NCBI GenBank assembly: GCA_963756455.1
Contig: CAVWNC010000003.1
Coordinates: forward strand, 868,001 to 932,000
DNA from: DASQPA01 sp963756455
Lineage (GTDB): Bacteria > Acidobacteriota > Thermoanaerobaculia > Multivoradales > UBA5704
Length of the DNA: 64,000 bases
Direction of reading: 5' to 3'
Under the pieces are notes generated by a model that worked only from the letters and a program-made list of their open reading frames with translations, did not search any database and had not been told where the DNA came from. Position numbers and translations under genes: made by a program. This document shows, one piece after another, positions 40,592 to 49,467 of this stretch. Every line of letters starts with the position of its first letter. The first letter of the stretch is position 1.

Positions 40592-41320
40592 GTGCTCCTC
40601 GTGCCCGCCGAGACCTCCCGCCGCTCTGTCCTCCTCTTCGCCCTCCCGGCGCGGCAGGAGGCGCACGCCAAGCGTCTCGGGCGAGCGGAAGCACTGCTCG
40701 ACTATGCCCGGCGGCGGATCGCCGCGGCCGTGGCCGACCTGCCCGGGGTCGACCTCCTGGTCCTCCCGCAGAGAGGCGGCGGTTTCGGCGAGCGCCTGGA
40801 GAATGCCCTGGCCGATGCCCGGGCCTTGGGCTACGGAGAGATCCTCGTCGTCCCCGGCGACGTTCCCCGGCTGGGGGCTCCGCAGCTGGCGCACGCCTTT
40901 GACCTCCTCGCCGAACGACCGGTGGTCCTCGGCCCCTCGCCGGATGGCGGCATCTACCTTCTCGGCCTCAATTTTTCCCCGAGAACCACGGTGCAGACGG
41001 CAGACCCCGGGACGCTCCTCGCGGGCGTCGCCTGGCAGGGTCCGGCCGTCTTCGCCGAGCTCGTCCGGCGGACCGGCACGCCGGGAGTGCTGGAGGCCCT
41101 GGAAGACCTGGACCGTCCCACCGACATCCTCCGGCTTTACCAGTTGGTCGCACGGCAGGGTCTCTCGCCGGATCTGGCGCGGCTCCTCGCCGGTCTTCGC
41201 ACCTCGGTCCCCGCCGCCGACCGCTCCCGCGGCGCCGCGCCGCGCCGCTTCTCCCTCTCCTCCCGACTCCTCAGCCGGGGACCGCCGGTTCCGCCCGCTT
41301 TCGCGCTCCTGTCTTCCTAG
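40592..41320 (+). CDS. DUF2064 (TIGR04282-like) glycosyltransferase-type protein
   Basis: 242 residues. VLLFALPARQEAHAKRLG, GFGERLENALADARALGYGEILVVPGDVPRLG (nucleotide-sugar DxP-like motif), VVLGPSPDGGIYLLGLN and VLEALEDLDRPTDI fit the DUF2064 family of GT-A-fold transferases, often found with arsenosugar or selenium-linked radical SAM enzymes. No such partner is seen here. Start codon is uncertain (GTG 40592 or 40601). Divergent from purE. Confidence 0.75.
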   Translation: MLLVPAETSRRSVLLFALPARQEAHAKRLGRAEALLDYARRRIAAAVADLPGVDLLVLPQRGGGFGERLENALADARALGYGEILVVPGDVPRLGAPQLAHAFDLLAERPVVLGPSPDGGIYLLGLNFSPRTTVQTADPGTLLAGVAWQGPAVFAELVRRTGTPGVLEALEDLDRPTDILRLYQLVARQGLSPDLARLLAGLRTSVPAADRSRGAAPRRFSLSSRLLSRGPPVPPAFALLSS

Positions 41321-41379
41321 CCTCGGAATCGGCGGCCCGTGTCCGCCTCGACAAATCTCGCAGTAGAGGGAGGGTTTTT

Positions 41380-42522
41380 GTGCCGCGCTCTGAAAACAGC
41401 CTTGCTGTGCTGGGACTCCTGTCCCTGTTCACGCTCCTCGGGACCGCTTCGTGGGCCGCCGCCGAGGAGGTCAGCCCGCCGGCGGCACCGGCGGCACCGG
41501 CGCCAAGCGCCGCTCCGGTCACCGCCCCGAACGGCAGCTTCAAGCTCTCGGGCGGCATCTATCTCTTCGACTATCTGCCGCAGCTCGCCGGGACGAAGGA
41601 CAAGTTCGAGATCTACGCCTTCCTCCTGAACATCGACGCCGCCACAGCGGACCAGCGCTATGGGCTCCATGTCCAGACCCGCGCCCGCGACTCGAAGCTG
41701 CGCTCGTTCTATGTTTCGGACGTCTGGTTCCAGGAAGCCTACGCCTGGGCGAAGACCGAGGTGGGCGAGGTGCACGCCGGCAAGTTCTACCGCAAGGTGG
41801 GCATCCTCTGGGACGACTCGTTCTTCGGCAACGTCCAGTACTTCAACGGCTTGAAGCTCAATCCCGACTACGGGGCGGAGCTCGTGGGCTCGCGGCCGTT
41901 CGCGCCGACCTTCGCGGTCGACTATTCGTTCCAGTTCCTCGCCAACAACGACCATGTCGACGGCTCGCTCCCCGGCCGCGACGTCGAGAGCGACCCGAAC
42001 GCCACCCTCGCCGACACCGGGACCCTCCGTCTCGTCCCCACCTGGACCTTCGGCCCGGGCCGCTCGCTCGCCCTGGGAATCTCCGGCCTCTCCGGGCGGA
42101 TCGATCGCACGGGGGCGGTGGACCCGGAGGTCGGCAAGAGCTTCCGGCTCGGTCAGGGGGCGGGCGACCTGACCCTCACCTGGGGGCCGTCCATCTCCTA
42201 CGTCGAGATCCTCCGCCAGACCGGGGAGCGAAACGACGCCTTCCACCCCTTCTCCCGGCTAGGCTACGACGACGCCACCTACTACCTCGCCGGCACCCGC
42301 TGGCAGGTCCACCCGCGCCTGAACCTCCGCATCAACTGGAGCCGGGTCGACTACAAGGGGATCGGCGGCCAGGAGACCGAGATCGTCCCCGGGCTGGTCT
42401 TCGGGATCGCCGACAACTTCAAGCTGATCGCCGAGTACGACTGGTGGAAGAGCCATCCGCAGACCGGTCCCGACGTCTTTCTCGACAAGAGCTACAACCT
42501 GGTTTTGAATTACAACTTCTAG
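41380..42522 (+). CDS. Outer-membrane porin-like beta-barrel protein
   Basis: 380 residues. GTG start with GGGAGG upstream; signal peptide (about 1-28), Ala/Pro linker (a 9-base GGCGGCACC repeat), then alternating beta strands with Tyr/Trp/Gly girdles (KLSGGIYLFDYL, HAGKFYRKVGILWDDSFF, TYYLAGTRWQVHPRLNLRI) and a terminal Phe, as in outer-membrane barrels. It directly precedes an ABC importer, so it is probably the outer-membrane pore for the same nutrient. Substrate not known. Confidence 0.65.
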   Translation: MPRSENSLAVLGLLSLFTLLGTASWAAAEEVSPPAAPAAPAPSAAPVTAPNGSFKLSGGIYLFDYLPQLAGTKDKFEIYAFLLNIDAATADQRYGLHVQTRARDSKLRSFYVSDVWFQEAYAWAKTEVGEVHAGKFYRKVGILWDDSFFGNVQYFNGLKLNPDYGAELVGSRPFAPTFAVDYSFQFLANNDHVDGSLPGRDVESDPNATLADTGTLRLVPTWTFGPGRSLALGISGLSGRIDRTGAVDPEVGKSFRLGQGAGDLTLTWGPSISYVEILRQTGERNDAFHPFSRLGYDDATYYLAGTRWQVHPRLNLRINWSRVDYKGIGGQETEIVPGLVFGIADNFKLIAEYDWWKSHPQTGPDVFLDKSYNLVLNYNF

Positions 42523-42531
42523 GGAGCCGCC

Positions 42532-43569
42532 ATGAAGACTCAAAAGAAGCTTGTCCCCGCGCTCCTCCTCGCCGCGGCGACGCTCGCCGACACGGCGGTC
42601 GCGACCGCAGCCTGGGCGGCGGAGAAAGTCGTCGTCCAGTACGACTGCATCCCCAACTATGCCAACTGGGGCGGCGTCACCGCCCTCTACGCAAAGGTTT
42701 CCGGGGTGAAGGTGCCGCCGGACGACAAGGGCTCCTCGGTCGCCATGGCGGCTCTCGAAAAAGAGAAGGAGCACCCGCAGGCCGACTGCGCCTACTACTC
42801 GGGAGCGATCGGTTTCCAGGCGGCGCAGAAAGGGCTCCACCAGCCCTACAAGCCGAAGGGCTGGGAGGTGATCCCGGCCGGCCTCAAGGATCCGAACGGC
42901 CTCTGGTGGACGATCCACACGAGCGCCATCGCCTTCGTCGTCAACACCAAGGCCCTGGGCGGCGCTCCCGTGCCGCGCTCCTGGGCCGATCTTTTAAAGC
43001 CGGTCTACAAAGGGAAGATCGCCTACGACGATCCGACCTGGGGCGGCACCTCCTTCACTCTCATCTATGGCGTCAACGAGCTGATGGGGGGGACGGATAA
43101 GGATTTCAAACCCGGCCTCGCGTATTTGAAGAAGCTCGACGCCAACGTCTCTTCCTACCCGCGGGAGTCGATCTACAACTCGGTGCTCCGCGGCGAGGTG
43201 CCGATCTGGATCAATGCCGACGGCAACGGCTACAAGATGAAGTATGTCGACAATGGGCCGGTCGAGGTGGTGATCCCGGCCGAAGGGAGCTTCACCATGC
43301 CGCTCGTCATGGGGATGGCGAAGGGCGCCCCGCACCCGGAGGAAACGAAGCGCTACTTCGACTGGCTGCTCACCAAGCCCGCCCAGGCCGAGTTCGCCAA
43401 GGCTTATTTCCGGCCCATCCTCCCCGGCGCGCTGCCGGCCGACGTGGCGGCGAGGTTCCTCCCCGAGGCCGACTACAAACGGGCGCGCGCGCTCGATCTC
43501 GCCAAGATGGCGGGGGCGGCGGACGGGCTTAAAAAAGCGTGGCTGGATGAGATCCGCGGCAGCCGGTAG
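42532..43569 (+). CDS. ABC importer periplasmic substrate-binding protein
   Basis: 345 residues. Cleavable signal (about 1-29, ending AWA). Two-lobed binding protein of the extracellular solute-binding family 1/thiB-AfuA type: IPNYANWGG start, HTSAIAFVVNTKALG, PRSWADLLKPVYKGKIAYDDP (the ligand-contact hinge), IWINADGNGYKMKYVDNG, PVEVVIPAEGSFTMPLV. Motifs resemble spermidine/putrescine, Fe3+ and thiamine binding proteins. The exact ligand cannot be chosen. No lipobox. Operon with two permeases and an ATPase that follow. Confidence 0.85.
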   Translation: MKTQKKLVPALLLAAATLADTAVATAAWAAEKVVVQYDCIPNYANWGGVTALYAKVSGVKVPPDDKGSSVAMAALEKEKEHPQADCAYYSGAIGFQAAQKGLHQPYKPKGWEVIPAGLKDPNGLWWTIHTSAIAFVVNTKALGGAPVPRSWADLLKPVYKGKIAYDDPTWGGTSFTLIYGVNELMGGTDKDFKPGLAYLKKLDANVSSYPRESIYNSVLRGEVPIWINADGNGYKMKYVDNGPVEVVIPAEGSFTMPLVMGMAKGAPHPEETKRYFDWLLTKPAQAEFAKAYFRPILPGALPADVAARFLPEADYKRARALDLAKMAGAADGLKKAWLDEIRGSR

Positions 43570-44368
43570 AGGCCGTGAAGGCTGGACGGGAGCGCTCCTC
43601 GCCCTCCCGCTCCTCCTCTTCCTCGCCGCCATGGTCCTCTGGCCGCTCGGGCGGCTGTCGGCGGCGGCCTTCGCGGGTCCGGGGGCTCCCGCCCTCCGCG
43701 CCGTGCTCACCGCCGGCCGCTACCGCACCTCTCTCGTCCACTCGCTCCTACTCTCCGCGGCCGCGGCTCTCGTCGCCGTCGCCTTGGCGCTCGTCCCGGC
43801 CTGGATCCTCGCCCGCGAGCGCTTCCGGGGGCGCGACCTCCTGCGCCTGGCGATCTCTCTGCCGCTCACTTTCTCTGGCGTCCTCGTCGGCTTCCTCATG
43901 ATCGTCCTCCTGGGGAGGGTCGGGGCGATCCCCAAGCTCCTGGAGCTCCTGACCGGCCGGCCGCTCCTCGCGAGCCTCGCCTACGCGCCGGCCGGGCTCT
44001 TCCTCGCCTACCTCTACTTCGAGGTGCCGCGGGCGGTGGTGACCCTCGAATCCGCCTTCCGCCGCTTCCCTTGGGAGCTCGATGCCGCCGCCCGCACCTT
44101 GGGCGCCGGCCCGCTCGCCCGCCTCGGCCGGGTCGTCCTCCCTTCAGCCGCCCCGGCGCTCCGCTCGACCCTCGCCATCACCTTCTCGGCCTCCATGGGC
44201 TCCTTCGGGGTGGCGCTCCTCCTTTCCCGCCGCTTCTCGGTGGCGCCGCTGGAGGTCTACACCGAGCTCACCGGTTTCTTAAACGACGCCGTGGCCGGAG
44301 CGCTCTGCCTGGTCCTCGCCGTCGTCACCCTGGCCGTCGACCGGCTGCTGGGCGGAGGGCGGGAGTGA
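43547..44368 (+). CDS. ABC importer permease subunit 1
   Basis: 273 residues with six predicted helices. It starts in overlap with the binding protein. Binding-protein-dependent transport signature (EAA loop): ELDAAARTLGAGPLARLGRVVLPSAAPAL (about 180-207), which contacts the ATPase. The family usually has two such permeases, as here. Ends in GTGA overlap with subunit 2. Confidence 0.88.
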   Translation: MRSAAAGRGREGWTGALLALPLLLFLAAMVLWPLGRLSAAAFAGPGAPALRAVLTAGRYRTSLVHSLLLSAAAALVAVALALVPAWILARERFRGRDLLRLAISLPLTFSGVLVGFLMIVLLGRVGAIPKLLELLTGRPLLASLAYAPAGLFLAYLYFEVPRAVVTLESAFRRFPWELDAAARTLGAGPLARLGRVVLPSAAPALRSTLAITFSASMGSFGVALLLSRRFSVAPLEVYTELTGFLNDAVAGALCLVLAVVTLAVDRLLGGGRE

Positions 44369-45171
44369 GGATCGCGCCACGCCGGCTCGCCCGGCGGACC
44401 GGAATCGCCTGGACCGCGGCGACCGCCCTCGCGCTCCTCGCGCCCATCCTCCTCACCGTCTGGGGAGCGTTCTCGCGCTCGGAGTTTTACGGCCAGCGCT
44501 CGGAGGGTGCCCCCGTCCAAGGCGCGGCCGACCTCTTCCGCTACGTCCTCGGGATCTGGGGAGAGGCCCTCCTCCACTCGGCCGCGCTGGTCGCGGCAGT
44601 GGTGCCGCTCGCCCTCCTCTTGGGCGCCCCCGCCGCCTACGCCTTCCGCCGCCGCCCCTTCCCCGGCGCCCGCTGGCTCGAATCCGCCGCCCTGGCCCCT
44701 CTGGCCATCCCCGGGATCGCCCTGGCGGTCGCCCTGATCGAGACCGCAGGCGGCGCCCCGCGCTTTCTCCTTCTCGTCGCCGGTCACCTCGCCTACACGG
44801 TGCCGCTGGTTGTAAAGACCGTGGGGAACGCCCTCACGAGCTTCGATCCCGGCCTCGAAGCGGCGGCGAAGACGTTGGGCGCCACCCCGGGCGAGACCGT
44901 GCGGCGGGTGGTCCTCCCCCTCCTCGTGCCCTCGTTCGTTCTCGCCGCGCTCCTCGTCTTCGCGGTCTCCTGGGGGGAGTTCAACGTCTCCTTTCTCCTC
45001 GCCACCCCGCTCCTCCAGACCTTCCCGGCGGCGCTCTACTCGACCTATACCGCCAACTCCTTCCCGGTGGCGGCGGCCGCCACGATCGTCTTCCTCCTCC
45101 CCGTGGTGCCGGCGATGGTCGCCATCCAGGCTCTGGGCGGCGAGGAGTTCCACCGGGGGCTGCCGGCGTGA
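44365..45171 (+). CDS. ABC importer permease subunit 2
   Basis: 268 residues from GTG 44365, whose last two bases start the previous gene's TGA. Six helices with an EAA loop GLEAAAKTLGATPGETVRRV before a last pair of helices (SFVLAALLVFAVSWGEFNVSFLL). Partner of subunit 1. Together they form the inner-membrane channel. Confidence 0.88.
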   Translation: MRIAPRRLARRTGIAWTAATALALLAPILLTVWGAFSRSEFYGQRSEGAPVQGAADLFRYVLGIWGEALLHSAALVAAVVPLALLLGAPAAYAFRRRPFPGARWLESAALAPLAIPGIALAVALIETAGGAPRFLLLVAGHLAYTVPLVVKTVGNALTSFDPGLEAAAKTLGATPGETVRRVVLPLLVPSFVLAALLVFAVSWGEFNVSFLLATPLLQTFPAALYSTYTANSFPVAAAATIVFLLPVVPAMVAIQALGGEEFHRGLPA

Positions 45172-46211
45172 AGGTCGCGATCCGCCAGGTGACCTACGCC
45201 TATGCCGCCCATGCCGCCCATGCCGAGGCGCCCGTCCTCGGCGGCGCGGGCGGTCTTTCGCTCGCCCTCCCGGAAAGCCGGACGACGGTCGTCATCGGCC
45301 CCTCGGGCTCGGGGAAATCGACTCTCTTGAGGCTCCTCGCCGGGCTTCTCCATCCCACCGCGGGAGCTGTCCTTTTCGACGATCGAGACATGGGCGGGGT
45401 GCCCACCGAGAAGCGCGACGTCGGGGTGGTCTTCCAGTCCTACGCTCTCTTCCCGCACTTGACCGTGCGCGCGAACATCGCCTTCGGCTTGACCACGCGG
45501 AGGAATCGCCAGCCGAAGCCTGAGGTCGACCGCCGGGTGGGGGAGGCGGCCGGGCTCCTCGCTTTAGAAGCGCTCCTCGACCGCCGGCCGGCCGAGCTCT
45601 CCGGCGGCGAGCAGCAGCGGGTCGCCGTGGCCCGCGCCATCGCCCCCCGCCCCGCCCTTCTCCTCCTGGACGAGCCACTCTCCGCCCTCGACGCGCGCCT
45701 CCGCCGCACGGTGCGCGCCGATCTCGCCCGCCTCCTGGCCGGTCTGGGGACGACCGTCCTCTATGTCACCCACGATCAGGAAGAGGCGATGCTCCTCGCC
45801 GACCACCTCGTGGTCCTGGATCGCGGCCGGGTCGTCCAGGAGGGCGCCCCCCTGGATCTCTACCGCCGTCCGGCCGTCCCTTTCGTCGCGAGCTTTCTCG
45901 GCGAAGCGAATCTCCTTCCCGTCACCGTAGAGAAAGGCCGGCCGGTCACCGCGCTGGGTCCGCTCGACCTGCCCGAAACAGGTGAAGGCCGGCAGCTCCT
46001 CGTCCGCCCCGAGGACCTGATGATCGCGACGGACGAGGGAGGGGTGCCGGCGACAGTCGTGGATGCGCGCGGGCTTGGAGCCTACGATCGGGTGATCCTG
46101 AGACTTCCGGGTGACGAGGAGGTTCTCGCCCACCTGAATCCAGGCACGGCGCCGGAGCCGGGCGCGATCCTGCGCGTCGCTCTACGGCCGGGGGCGTGGC
46201 ATCTCCTATGA
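45168..46211 (+). CDS. ABC importer ATP-binding protein (PotA/FbpC type)
   Basis: 347 residues. GTG start overlaps the permease stop. Walker A GPSGSGKST, Q-loop VVFQSYALFPHLTV, signature LSGGEQQRVAVARAI, Walker B LLLLDEPLSALDARLR, switch VTHDQEEAM, then a C-terminal TOBE-like domain (about 250-345) with GRQLLVRPEDLMI. A triple 9-base repeat (45201-45227) encodes YAAHAAHAE between the first strand and the A-loop, a non-conserved insertion. Typical of polyamine/iron-type importers. Confidence 0.92.
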   Translation: MKVAIRQVTYAYAAHAAHAEAPVLGGAGGLSLALPESRTTVVIGPSGSGKSTLLRLLAGLLHPTAGAVLFDDRDMGGVPTEKRDVGVVFQSYALFPHLTVRANIAFGLTTRRNRQPKPEVDRRVGEAAGLLALEALLDRRPAELSGGEQQRVAVARAIAPRPALLLLDEPLSALDARLRRTVRADLARLLAGLGTTVLYVTHDQEEAMLLADHLVVLDRGRVVQEGAPLDLYRRPAVPFVASFLGEANLLPVTVEKGRPVTALGPLDLPETGEGRQLLVRPEDLMIATDEGGVPATVVDARGLGAYDRVILRLPGDEEVLAHLNPGTAPEPGAILRVALRPGAWHLL

Positions 46212-46216
46212 CGCCG

Positions 46217-46254
46217 CCGGTCTTCCTCTGCACCGAGAGGCAGAGGAAGACCGG
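46217..46254. terminator. 15-bp perfect stem between convergent genes
   Basis: CCGGTCTTCCTCTGC (46217-46231) and its exact complement at 46240-46254, loop of 8 bases. It lies between the ABC ATPase stop (46211) and the convergent secreted gene stop (46278), so it probably terminates both directions. Confidence 0.7.
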
Positions 46255-46277
46255 GCTCGACCGCTTCCTGCGGTAGG

Positions 46278-47204
46278 TTAAGGACAGCTGAAGGCGTTGG
46301 TGTCCTGGAGCGGCGGAGCCGCGTTCAAGTCTGGATTGATGTAGGTTTTCTGGCTGCCGGTGACGGTGTCGCGCACGGTGACGCTGAAGCCCACGTTGGT
46401 GCCGGCCGAGAAGAAGACCCAGAACCGGTTGTTGGTGCCGCAGCCGTTCAGCACCTTGACGAGCATCTCCGGATTCGTCTTCGCGAAGAACCAGAAGAGG
46501 CCGCCCTGGTCGACGCCGAGCGACGAGAGCGCGATCGCGTGTCCGTTCCCCGACAGGCCGCCACCCTGGCTCGTCGAGTACGAGGAGGTGATCATGAACC
46601 GCTGGTCCCCGGGATTGTTGTCGATACAGAGGACGGTGTCGCTCGGCGTGCAACTGCCGGTCGCCGTCGTTTCCTCGGTGACGGTCACGCCGATGCTCTT
46701 GCGGATGGAGGTCGAGAGCGGCGGCGCCGTATCGCTGGTCTCGAACACCCCGGGGCAGGACGAGCAGGAGTTGTCGCCTGACTGGCAGGGCCCCACGTTG
46801 TAGAAGAGCTGGCCGCTCGAAGTCGTCTGGACGAAGGCGAGCGTCACGCCCGTCGGCACCGTGATCCCGCCGAAGTCGAAGGTCACCGCGTTGAACAGGC
46901 CGGGGTTCAAGGTGACCGTCACGCTCTGCGTGCCGACGACGGGACCGTTGAAAGCTCCGCGGTGGGCGGTGAGCGTGATCGTGTACGTTCCGGCGACGTT
47001 GGCGGTATAGGCGAGGGTGACGGTCCCCAGGTTCGTACCTGAGAAGCCCTGGACGTAGAAACCGCGCGTAATGGCATCGCCGCCGGTCGAGAACGGACAG
47101 GAGACGACCGTCGAGGTTGCCGCCAGGAGCGGCGCCACGGTGAAGAGCAGGGCGGCGAGAGCGGCCAGGGGGACGATGCGGGGACGGGGGCGAGATGCGA
47201 TCAT
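46278..47204 (-). CDS. Hypothetical secreted beta-rich protein with Cys pairs
   Basis: 308 residues from ATG 47204 with GAGGA upstream. Signal peptide (about 9-28, VPLAALAALLFTVAPLLA). The mature part is Thr/Ser/Gly-rich beta sandwich-like (YTANVAGTYTITLTAHRG resembles Ig or PPC-like repeats) and has a Cys cluster CQSGDNSCSSC. No known domain is certain. Likely extracellular; role unknown. Confidence 0.65.
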   Translation of the reverse strand: MIASRPRPRIVPLAALAALLFTVAPLLAATSTVVSCPFSTGGDAITRGFYVQGFSGTNLGTVTLAYTANVAGTYTITLTAHRGAFNGPVVGTQSVTVTLNPGLFNAVTFDFGGITVPTGVTLAFVQTTSSGQLFYNVGPCQSGDNSCSSCPGVFETSDTAPPLSTSIRKSIGVTVTEETTATGSCTPSDTVLCIDNNPGDQRFMITSSYSTSQGGGLSGNGHAIALSSLGVDQGGLFWFFAKTNPEMLVKVLNGCGTNNRFWVFFSAGTNVGFSVTVRDTVTGSQKTYINPDLNAAPPLQDTNAFSCP

Positions 47205-47262
47205 CGGAAAATCCTCCTCTGTTGTGAGGGAGCGCCTCTGCAAGCTTTGAGCCCTCCCGGAC

Positions 47263-47300
47263 TTGACACGTCGAGACGGGTCGTTTATAACCAGATGGTT
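47263..47300 (+). promoter_or_regulatory. arsR-type promoter with overlapping operator
   Basis: TTGACA (47263-47268), 17 bases, TATAAC (47286-47291): a near-consensus sigma-70 promoter. The -10 box overlaps an inverted repeat AACCAGATGGTT (47289-47300), followed by GGTAACC. The site sits 25 bases before the ArsR start, so autorepression by that regulator is likely. Confidence 0.7.
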
Positions 47301-47324
47301 CGGTAACCGACGAGTTCAGCAGAG

Positions 47325-47684
47325 ATGTCCACCGATCCTTTGAGCACCACCTTCGCAGCCCTTTCCGATCCCACCCGCCGCGCCATCCTCGCTCGCCTGA
47401 CGACGGGCGAGGCCTCGGTCACCGAGTTGGCCGAGCCCTTCGACATGAGCATGCCCGCGATCTCCAAGCACCTGAAGGTGCTCGAACGAGCGGGGCTCAT
47501 CGCGCGCGGCCGCAACGCGCAGTGGCGGCCGTGCTCGCTCGCGGCGGGTCCGCTCAAGGAGGTCGCCGACTGGGTCGAGCACTACAGGAGCTTCTGGGAA
47601 AAGAGCTTCGATCGGCTGGACAGCTATCTGCGGGAGCTGCAGGGAAAAGAGAAACTACCTGGCGGTGAGACCGACAAGAACTGA
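47325..47684 (+). CDS. ArsR-family winged-helix transcriptional regulator
   Basis: 119 residues. LSTTFAALSDPTRRAILARL, VTELAEPFDMSMPAISKHLKVLERAGLIARGRN: typical ArsR-type HTH with the recognition helix SMPAISKHLKVLE. No metal-binding Cys are present, so metal sensing is unlikely; this subtype often sits beside VOC or START-domain proteins. It probably represses itself and the genes downstream. Confidence 0.9.
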   Translation: MSTDPLSTTFAALSDPTRRAILARLTTGEASVTELAEPFDMSMPAISKHLKVLERAGLIARGRNAQWRPCSLAAGPLKEVADWVEHYRSFWEKSFDRLDSYLRELQGKEKLPGGETDKN

Positions 47685-47723
47685 GACCCAGACCCACGCA
47701 GTCAGACACCTGAGGAGATCGAC

Positions 47724-48107
47724 ATGTTGGGGAAAAAAGACGCAACGGCGACCGTAGCGGTGAAGGACTTGCAGGCAGCGCGGCGGTTCTATGAGGACAA
47801 GCTCGGCCTCCAACCGACCCGGGAGGAGATGAACGGCACGATCACCTACAAGACCGGCGGCTCGTCGCTCCTCGTCTATACGTCGCAGTTCGCGGGGACG
47901 AACCAGGCGACGAGCGCCACCTGGGGTGTCGGCGACGATTTCGATGAGGTTCTTAAGGAGCTGCAGTCCAAGGGCGTGACCTTCGAGCATTACGACAACC
48001 TGCCGAACCTCTCTCGCCAGGGGGACGCCTATCAGTCCGTCGACGGCTACAAGCTCGCCTGGTTCAAAGACCCGGATGGCAACATCCATCACCTGATCAG
48101 CCTCTAG
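47724..48107 (+). CDS. VOC-family protein (glyoxalase/bleomycin-resistance fold)
   Basis: 127 residues. VKDLQAARRFYEDKLGLQP, TYKTGGSSLLVYTSQFAGTN, DGYKLAWFKDPDGNIHHLISL: one VOC betaalphabetabetabeta domain. The metal-binding residues are only partly in place, so catalytic activity is not assured. It is 40 bases after the ArsR gene and likely co-transcribed. Substrate unknown. Confidence 0.9.
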   Translation: MLGKKDATATVAVKDLQAARRFYEDKLGLQPTREEMNGTITYKTGGSSLLVYTSQFAGTNQATSATWGVGDDFDEVLKELQSKGVTFEHYDNLPNLSRQGDAYQSVDGYKLAWFKDPDGNIHHLISL

Positions 48108-48119
48108 GGGAGAGAAACG

Positions 48120-49334
48120 ATGAGCTCCGGCGGATTTTCCCACGCGCGGCTCGGCCGCATGCACGCGGTGCTCGGCGGCTATGTCGAACGCGGCGAGGTG
48201 CCGGGGCTCGTCGCCCTGGTGAGCCGCCGCGGCGAGGTGCACGCCCACGCGATCGGCACCCAGGCGCTGGGCGGCGGCGAGCCGATGCGGCGGGACTCGA
48301 TCTTCCGCATCGCCTCGATGAGCAAGCCGATGGCCGCGGCGGCGGCGATGATCCTCGTCGAGGACTGCGTTCTCCGGCTGGACGATCCGGTCGACCGCTT
48401 CCTCCCCGAGCTGGCGGACCGCCGGGTGCTCGCGCGGCTCGACGGGCCGATCGACGAGACCGTGTCCGCCAAGCGGCCGATCACTCTGCGCGACCTGCTC
48501 ACCCTCCGCATGGGCTTCGGCTTCATCATGGGCTCGGGAGGCACCTATCCGATCCACCAGGCGGCGGTCGATCTCGGCATCCGCATGGGTCCCCCGACGC
48601 AATCCGAGCCGCCCCCCGACGAGTGGATGCGGCGGGTCGGTACGCTCCCGCTCATGCGCCAGCCCGGCGAGGCCTGGATGTACGACCTCGCGCTCGACGT
48701 GCTGGGCGTTCTCCTGGCGCGAGCCGCGGGGCAGCCGCTCGAAACCTTTCTCCACCAACGTCTCTTCGCGCCGCTCGGCATGAAGGACACCGCTTTCGGC
48801 GTGCCGAAAGAGAAGCTCGACCGGCTGGCGACCGCCTACTCTCCCCATCCCGAGACCGGGGCGCTCGAGCGCACGGACGGCGTCGAAGGGAGCCTCTGGG
48901 AGCGCCCGCCCGCCTTCCCGTCCGCCGCCGGCGGGCTGGTCTCGACGATCGACGACTGCCTCGCCTTCGGACAGATGCTGCTCGACTTCGGCCGACAAGG
49001 GGGCCGACACGGGCGGGAGCGCATTTTGTCGCGCCCGGCGGTCGAGCTGATGACGACCGATCACCTGACGCCCGAGCAGCGGGCCGGGAACGAGCTTTTC
49101 CTGGGCGAGGGTGGCGGCTGGGGCTTCGGGTTGTCCGTCGTCAACCGGCGCAACGATCTCTGGGAGGTCCCCGGCCGCTACGGCTGGAATGGCGGCCTGG
49201 GCACCTGCTGGGCCAACGACCCCAAGGAGGATCTCGTCGGCATTCTCCTCACCCAGCGAGGGATGACCTCGCCCATGCCCCCTGCCGTCTTTCGCGACTT
49301 CTGGACCCTGGCCTACCAGGCGATCGACGATTGA
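48120..49334 (+). CDS. Serine hydrolase (class C beta-lactamase/EstB family)
   Basis: 404 residues. SxxK motif in SMSK (FRIASMSKPMAAAAA, about residue 64-67), a YDL at the YxN position (MYDLALDVLGVLLARAAG), and a C-terminal GGGWGFGLSVV that fits the H/K-x-G position. No signal peptide, so probably a cytosolic esterase or peptidase rather than a periplasmic beta-lactamase. 12 bases after the VOC gene. Substrate unknown. Confidence 0.85.
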   Translation: MSSGGFSHARLGRMHAVLGGYVERGEVPGLVALVSRRGEVHAHAIGTQALGGGEPMRRDSIFRIASMSKPMAAAAAMILVEDCVLRLDDPVDRFLPELADRRVLARLDGPIDETVSAKRPITLRDLLTLRMGFGFIMGSGGTYPIHQAAVDLGIRMGPPTQSEPPPDEWMRRVGTLPLMRQPGEAWMYDLALDVLGVLLARAAGQPLETFLHQRLFAPLGMKDTAFGVPKEKLDRLATAYSPHPETGALERTDGVEGSLWERPPAFPSAAGGLVSTIDDCLAFGQMLLDFGRQGGRHGRERILSRPAVELMTTDHLTPEQRAGNELFLGEGGGWGFGLSVVNRRNDLWEVPGRYGWNGGLGTCWANDPKEDLVGILLTQRGMTSPMPPAVFRDFWTLAYQAIDD

Positions 49335-49355
49335 CCCAAAAAAGTTTGTCCGCCG

Positions 49356-49382
49356 TGTCGATTCCGCGTCGGCTCGTTCGTC
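49356..49382 (+). promoter_or_regulatory. ECF42-type promoter (TGTCGA-N17-CGTC)
   Basis: TGTCGA (49356-49361), 17-base spacer and CGTC (49379-49382). The pair is the pattern reported for ECF42 sigma factors, which usually autoregulate DGPF/YciI genes such as the one at 49468. A second CGTC overlaps at 49382-49385. Confidence 0.6.
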
Positions 49383-49467
49383 GTCCTGGTAGAGCGAGGG
49401 TTCAAGACCCCGGCGAAGCGCCCGGCAGCCCGGCTCCCAAACCTTGAAACGAGAAGGAGATACTACC

